From assembly GCA_030549775.1 (NCBI GenBank), contig CM060175.1, positions 109,732,688 to 109,796,687 of the forward strand: a DNA stretch of 64,000 nucleotides, in the 5' to 3' direction. The notes under the pieces are model-generated. The model was not told the DNA's origin. It saw nothing but the letters and a program-made list of their open reading frames with translations, and did not search any database. Numbering within the stretch: position 1 is the stretch's first letter; every line of letters starts with the position of its first letter. The stretch is from Tamarix chinensis (Eukaryota > Streptophyta > Magnoliopsida > Caryophyllales > Tamaricaceae). Of the stretch, positions 57,714 through 64,000 are shown in pieces. Position numbers and translations under genes: made by a program.

Positions 57714-59837
57714 AAGGGAAAAAAACTGATTCTTTATTTTCTTTTTCTTTCATTTTACATAGCACTTTTCCTTAACCAAACAAAGCCTTAATGTCCAAGT
57801 ATTTAATAATAATATTAATATTTTATAATCTATATAAACGAATATTTATCATAATTAATTTAATTGATAAAGACATTTAATAATATTAATATAAATGATA
57901 CCACAACATCTTAGTTCATGTGGTATTTGTGCCATCGGACATGGTGTTATAATTGACTAATAGATGTTAAAATGATCAGGCTTGGTGTTCAAATTATTTT
58001 ACATAGTGCTATAACCATCGGGGGTGGTCTTATAGTGATAGTAATGATAAGTTAATAATTAATAAAAAATAATATTAATATTAATATGAAATGAATTTTT
58101 CATACTTAATATAGTACTTAAAATCAACATTAATCAATACTAGATATAAGCATATATATGGCAGATGGGACAGAAAGCTTAAGGATTTAGTTAACTATTT
58201 TTACAAGTAAAAACAAAATAATATAATAGAACTATTTTAGTTAACTAATATAATAATTTTCATACATTCTAGATTTGATTTATGTAGAGATTATACTATT
58301 CTAATGTTTTGCTGATATAATGCCTAATGATTTATCACCAAAATTAAAATAAACAAAATGAATATCACTAGCTACTCCTACTCTTCAATTGAAATGCAAG
58401 CAAAAATAACTTATCAACGTTTGCAGTCTTATGGCCACTTGACCTGCTGGTGCTATTGATGAAGAGTTAGAGGAAGATGGTTTTGATAAAGATGCCTTCA
58501 GAGTAGAAAATTTTCATAACAATTATTTGGGTCATCTTCTTAAGAGTATAGAAGACTTCTGGCTCTTGTTTGCGATATCATATGACATTTTGGCCGATAG
58601 AGTTTGCTTTCTAGCAAAAGAAGAACCCTATTTGAGGGTTTGAAATCCATGATCAAGATCATGATTGAGATCAAAGTGAGTGACATGAGCCATTTGAGAG
58701 TTTATATTCCAAGTCAATATAAAAGTGGACAATCTATGTGGATATAACTATGCTAACATGTACAACTAAATTGTATCAAACTAACAGATAGCATTAACTA
58801 TATATACATGTAAATTTGAAACTATATAATTATAAAATCCTCAAATAAGCTAATGTTCAAGTCAATGTCAAAAGGGAAAAAATTACATAGATGAAATTAT
58901 ATCAATATGTACAACTAAATATTATAAAAGTTATAGATAACATTGCATATATATATACAATTTTGAAATTATGCTCTAAGTCAATATAAAAATAAATAGT
59001 TGGTCTTTTGAGCTACAAGATGTTTGCTTGGATAGGAGAGCCTCAATCTTTGAATGCTTAGCAGTTGAGCAGCTATTTTTAGCAAATGTTTTGAACTAAA
59101 ACATGTGAAGCTGAAGTGCCAAGAATGCTTTCTGGATCTGCATTTTCACTCCCAACTGAATTTACACAAGCAATTTCAAAGAAAAAAAAACTAGCTCTCT
59201 TACACCCCGAAGAAAAAAATAAAATATAGCTTCCTCATCTTGCTAGCAACAATTCTGAGAAATCAGGCCCAACCATGAGTGTATGTAAAATAAACAAGCC
59301 CAAAACCCCCCGAAAACACAAGCAACATTAGTTAAAAGTTGTCTAGCAACCTGCTATAAAAAATTGAAACATTCATGGTGTTGCATCATAGACAACGATA
59401 AGCAATTTTGGCAAACAAGCATAAATGGGTCTTGGCTACTACAAAATCCCGAAAAGCACAACCAACAAAACCAAAGACACAAACCGATATTAGAAAATGA
59501 GTTCAACCAGTAGAAAACTACTTAATAACTTGTTATGGTTCCTAAGCAAAGTAGTAGAGGGAACACCAAGCTAAATAGAAGCCCCAAAATATTTGAGCCT
59601 ATTAACCATAATTACCTGTTCAAAACAAGTATACTACTTGCACAATAGTAGTATATTAATGTACATAATATAACACTATATTCTAGCATTACAAGCAAAA
59701 ACATAAATTATTCATCCATAATGAAGTAAAAAAGGTAAAGAACCAAAGCAAAAGCAATTCCTAGTGTTTTTGTTAGGTAACAATCATCAAGAATGCCAAA
59801 AGATAATGCACTATAATGAAACCAAAGAGATTCATTG
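57714..59837 (-). repeat. Right outer arm of inverted repeat H
   Basis: Complement of about 4863-6985, resuming H after the E2 insertion. Matching runs include GGTTGGGCCTGATT, TTGCTAGACAACTTTTAACTA and TGGACATTAAGGCTTT on the complementary strand. The match reaches the edge of E10, so the arm probably continues beyond the window. Confidence 0.8.
58443..58643 (+). pseudogene. Coding-like segment in the H arm, product unrecognised
   Basis: A 66-codon stop-free stretch reads PAGAIDEELEEDGFDKDAF, then RVENFHNNYLGHLLK and SIEDFWLLFAISYDILADRV, ending at TGA. The left arm carries the same segment on the minus strand (about 6065-6265), with changes and a frameshift. The acidic start and amphipathic helix pattern look protein-like, but I do not recognise the family. 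TTTGCAG just upstream could be an old splice acceptor. It may be an exon fragment captured or duplicated with H. It could also be a chance frame. Confidence 0.35.
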
Positions 59838-59937
59838 TGTAACACCCCCAAAATTCACTACTAAAAAATTTCGTTAATTAAAAGGAAATTAGCGGAAGCA
59901 AATTAATAAACCGTGAACTTTGGGGATATTACCGCCA

Positions 59938-59983
59938 CACTTAGTATCAGACCGGTTCACTTATACCGTTCCAGTACCAAGTG
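59938..59983 (-). other. Terminal hairpin of E10
   Basis: CACTTAGTAT faces GTACCAAGTG with two weakened positions. The inner GACCGG/CCGTTC stem keeps most pairs. Confidence 0.5.
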
Positions 59984-60254
59984 CTAAGGCTAAAGAACAA
60001 AATATCAATTGTTAGAAATTCAAACCATTTTTAAATCAGTGTTGCGCAAGTAAACACTTTATAAGAATAGATTCCACCAATGGTGGTTATAAGATTAAAT
60101 TACATTTAAACCATACATTAGAATAGGAAGCATGAAATCCTAAAGGCCGGATAATCCTTACGCTCTTTCCCGTTGCCCACTTGAGTAGCACCTGAAAAGA
60201 CCTAAAAGGGACACTGCCCATTGAATAGGCAGGGGCCCCATGAATGGAACCCTT

Positions 60255-60270
60255 CAATACTATGGTATTG
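60255..60270 (-). other. CAGTA-type hairpin of E10
   Basis: CAATAC (60255-60260) pairs perfectly with GTATTG (60265-60270) over TATG. E1 of the same family has CAGTAC/GTACTG, and E3 has the mixed, mismatched form (20726-20741). Confidence 0.55.
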
Positions 60271-60534
60271 AGTAACCCTTTAAAATCACACTTAAAAGCA
60301 GACTCGTAATGTCACACATGATACAAAGCTATATACATATATAACAAGATGTGTACATATAACATTCACATAATTAACAATCACATCAGATATCAATAGG
60401 TCATTATGAACAATCGATACTTTCGGGCCTTAAGCCATGTCATAGTGAAAAATCAATGCATTCGGGCCTTAAGCCATTAGTCCATCATTATTCAATCAAT
60501 CTCATATTTTATATCCATGTGAGTGCGAGAACTC

Positions 60535-60970
60535 CACTATTATAGCCGGTGGATCGGTCACTTATAGGGCAGAACGCACCTAACCACTATTATATGCCGG
60601 TGGATCGGTCTCTAGGGCAAAACACTCCTGGCCACTATTATTCGCCGGTGGACCGGTCTGGCCCCGACTCACATGGTGTTCCACTATAAGTGATTAGTAT
60701 TTTTCCATAACTTTATTCACATACATGACTGATTTTATTGAGCTCGGGACCCCCACTATTATTGCTGGTGGACCGGAATACATATCAACATCATCCCAGG
60801 CAACACGCTCCTGGGCCACTATTATATCCAGTGGATCGGTACTCATAATCACTTGCCAGGGCAACATGCTCCCAGGCCACTATTATATTCGGTGGATCGG
60901 TACTTATAATCACTTGCCAGAGCAACACGCTCCTGAGCCACTATTATAACCGGTGGATTGGTAATCAATA
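60535..60970 (-). repeat. Module-plus-hairpin array of E10
   Basis: Seven modules CCACTATTAT..CGGTGGATCGGT, three before and four after the ACTCACATGGTGTTCCACTA punctuation, with CCAGGCAACACGCTCCTGG-type hairpins between. One module more than E3. Confidence 0.8.
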
Positions 60971-61669
60971 TCATAATTCAACTGGGTCCGACTCATAATC
61001 TTTCACTTTCATGATTAGTATTTTTCCTTTCTTTAATCAGCATAACAAATTCCATTTATTTGCCTCGGATGGGAGATCAAGAACCCGGGACACAAAGGTA
61101 CACCGGTCGTACTGGTGCATATAAGCTACTCAGTACCCTTCAACCACGAACCCAGGGTCGCAAAGGTACCCTGGTCGTATTGGTGCATAAAGCTACTCAG
61201 TACCCTACCGACAAGGACACCTAATCCATAAGTATGCATACCCCCTAACTAGGTCCGTAGAGCTAGATAGAGTAAGATATAGGGTCTGGTTGGGGCACAA
61301 AGGCACACCAGCAAATACCAGAATAATCGTGGGCTAAACCACGTCTTTAGGATAGCGACCCTTAAAGAGCCACCATTCCCGATCTTGAAGTCTTTCACTT
61401 TAAGTATTAGTGTCTCAATTAAAGTGATCACGAAAAGCACAATAATCAGATACTTATTCACCTTCAATCGTTCTGATATCATTAGTCATTTCTTATTCAG
61501 ACGGTTATCCAAGAATACACAGAGAAATCATTAAGGGCATCATAATCTCATCTAATTCTGGATTAAGATTCGTTCTCGTGATACCAATTATCAAATACTC
61601 TTACCTTGCTAATCAACATTATTTGAGTCATATTATGAAATTCCACAATCACAACATGTTAGGTACAAA

Positions 61670-62850
61670 TTACTCATTTACCCCTTATATAATTGCTAAG
61701 TTATCCCTTCCTTACTTGACAAATTACCATATTACCCTTGAGGTTGCATAATTATCAAATTACCCCTTACTCGGTTTATGTTACTAAATTATCTCCTACG
61801 CTTTTTAGATCACCATTCACCCTCCATAATTGTTAACCTTAACATGTTTTCCTTTTTGGTTGGTTAGATTACCAAATTGCCCTTCTCCTTTGTTATAATT
61901 ACTAAATTGCCCTTGAGTCGGATAAATTACCAAATTACCCTCCTTCATTATCATGATTACTATTTTGCACCTTTAGTTGGTTAAATAATTACCAATTTAC
62001 CCTTTAGTAGGTTAAATTACCAAATTGCCCCTTTGGTTAGATAAATTACCAAATTACCCTTCTCCTTTATCATAATTACCATTTTATCCCTCTCAATTAT
62101 TATAATTGCCATTTTACTCTTTTTAATTATTATAAGTCCCAAATTACCCTTCTTCATAATTATAATTACCAATTTACCCTTCTCCATATTTATAATTATT
62201 AATTTACCCTTCTCCATATTTATAATTATTAATTTACCCTTCTCCATATTTATAATTATTAACTTACCCTTCTCCATTCTTATAATTACTATATTGCCCT
62301 TCTCCATTATTAAAATTACAATAATGCCCTTTTATTGGTTAATTTACCAATTTACCCTTCTCTATTATCATAAATATCCAATTACCCTTTTATGATCATA
62401 ACTTAATTACCAATTTATCCTTCGTCATTATCATTATTACCAAGTTACCCCTTACTCCCAAGTGTGCCATAAATATCCTTTTAATTCATAAAATTACCCT
62501 TCTACCTCTTACATCCAAACTACCATAATATCCTTTTATTTACAAAATTACCATAATACCCTTTTACTTATAAAATTATCATAACATCCCTTTTACTTCA
62601 CAAATTACTATTTTACCCTTTTACATCCAAAATTACCATTTTTATCTTTCCTTACAAAATTACCATTTTGCCCTTCGTTTCCAAAATTACCATATTACCC
62701 CTTTACTCATAAAAATTCAGTTTCCCATTTACTTCCCAACTTACCAGAATATCCCTAACTTCCAAAATTACCACAATATCCCTTTTTACTTGTAAAATTA
62801 CCATATTGCCCTTTTGCCTTCAAAATTACTACTTTACCCCCTTTATTTCA
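61670..62850 (-). repeat. Degenerate GGTAATT minisatellite of E10
   Basis: About 1.2 kb of AATTACCAATTTACCCTTCT-type units. Three nearly identical successive units at about 62165-62280 (CTCCATATTTATAATTATTA) show recent local expansion. Confidence 0.85.
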
Positions 62851-64000
62851 CTACTTTTATTAAATTAACATTACCGCATGAAATAATAATATTAATACTT
62901 CATTAACAATATCCAACTCCACCAACTATTATAGTTTAACATAATACATATTAGCACCCACACACATTAGCCATAATCTAGCACAAGGAATATTACTAAA
63001 ATGCCCCTAGGGCTCACAATAACATTATTCATGCATAAATGGTCACAATAACATAAAATAACATGGATAATTGATTAACACTTTCATTAATAATCAAATT
63101 CTTCCCTTAGGCAACATTTCCACACATATCACATAAAAGAGCATACTTTCCTTTTTATTAAAGAATATAAGTAAACATATAATTTATATTAACAACCATA
63201 TATCAACCATAATAACATATTAAAATTCCTAATGTGTAAACATATGTTTATCATGCGTTTAAATGGGGTTTAACGATTACCTTAATTCCCGAAAAATTGA
63301 ATCTTACCGGTATTCTGGTTAAAGATTCAAGCTTTGACTAGAAAAACCAATACCTAAGAATAATATCAATATTTATTAGAAATAAGAAAATCAAGATATA
63401 AGACTTTATAAATTTTACTTAAGGAAATAATTAATTTAAATATTATTATACCTTAAAGTTTTTAATAAAAATCGCCAATAAATGTAGGAACTCATGCTGC
63501 ATGCAAAAATAAAAGGAGAAAAGGCTCGATGAGGGGGTGATGGAAGGTAAAATGGACATTTTCGGGTTGGGGTCCTTAGGCTAGAAAAGAAGATAGATGG
63601 GGGAGGTTTCAAGGCAAGGGAATGGTGCAGGAGTGAAGAGGGGATGTAGGTGGATGCTGGGGATGGGTTTTTGGCGGCGGATGCGGTGGTGCCGAGGTGG
63701 CGAAGTTGGCTGCCGAGGTGGGTCGAGGTGGAGGGGTTGAGAAGGAAGGAAAAGAGGAGGGAAAAATGAAGGGGTTTGGGGACTTGTTTCGGCTAAACAA
63801 TGGATGGGGATCGTATAGGAGGTTGCAGGGAGTTGAATGGTGGGTTGGGTGGCGGCATAGGTGGCCGGACGGCGGCGGAAGGAAGGGTTGTAGGTGGGCT
63901 TCCGAGAAGGGTGAAAAACAGGAAGGAAAAGAAGAGGGGAGGAAGAGGGAGTTGCGGGGTGGCTTAGATGGTGTTGGGGCGGTGTAGGGCGGAAGTAGAA

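Larger units (their letters stand above)
59838..64000 (-). mobile_element. E10: solo LTR-like unit, family A, cut by the window end
   Basis: It starts TGTAACACCCCC at 59838 after CATTG (probable left duplication) and runs past the window end. It resembles E3 in order and sequence: terminal hairpin (59938-59983), CAATAC hairpin (60255-60270), module array (60535-60970), GGTACC blocks (61085-61215), minisatellite (61670-62850), AT-rich part and purine tract from about 63480. Whether it is a solo unit or the LTR of a complete element cannot be decided here. Confidence 0.85.

Overview
The window looks like nuclear DNA of a flowering plant, probably a eudicot, dominated by retrotransposon-derived repeats. 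Evidence: a plant-type mitochondrial ribosomal protein L11 gene with a site II promoter motif, hAT-type miniature transposons, a broken Ty3/gypsy polyprotein fragment, and very long LTR-like units. Only one intact gene can be supported, uL11m at 1670-2131 on the minus strand. Almost all other open frames lie in low-complexity or tandem-repeat DNA.

Layout. 1-3146: the uL11m gene and its upstream region, where an hAT-type MITE (2415-3138, perfect 8-bp target duplication) sits about 280 bp before the ATG. 3147-4862: unassigned DNA with a decayed Ty3/gypsy protease-region fragment. 4863-7400, 12858-16712 and 57714-59837 are pieces of one older locus (called H here). H is a huge inverted repeat whose inner arms carry tandem units of about 250-280 bp. 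It was later interrupted by insertions. 7556-12857, 16713-57713 and 59838 to the window end are LTR-like units inserted in H.

I count ten LTR-like units, named E1 to E10. All lack coding domains and run from TGTAA..CCCC to GGGG..TTACA. Intact units are 4.4-5.3 kb, and eight have recognisable 5-bp target duplications (four perfect, four with one mismatch). Nesting resolves as: E2 (16713-57713) contains E3 (20306-36045), E6 (36149-41167) and E7 (41645-57063). E3 contains an hAT element (24444-25637), E4 (25836-30254) and E5 (30384-35180). E7 contains E8 (43218-48309) and E9 (50732-55819). E1 and E10 lie in H itself. Removing the insertions gives E2 about 4.8 kb, E3 about 5.3 kb and E7 about 5.2 kb, as expected of single units. 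They are best read as solo LTRs of a long-LTR Ty3/gypsy group. By internal sequence I sort them into A (E1, E2, E3, E10), B (E4), C (E5, E8) and D (E6, E7, E9).

Strand for each unit is inferred from a conserved TATAAATA box 0.8-1.0 kb from one end in C and D, and from the matching order of parts in A and B. Shared order from the presumed 5' end: AT-rich end, purine/pyrimidine-asymmetric tract with the TATA box, family-specific repeats (TTA microsatellites and a GCATGGGAGAATCTA minisatellite in D, a GGTAATT minisatellite in A), an array of a fixed module alternating with small hairpins, a CAGTA hairpin, and a terminal hairpin about 100-150 bp from the 3' end. Several hairpins keep their pairing while their sequence changes between families. 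That is the most interesting signal in the window, because these units encode no protein yet appear to share RNA (or DNA) structure.
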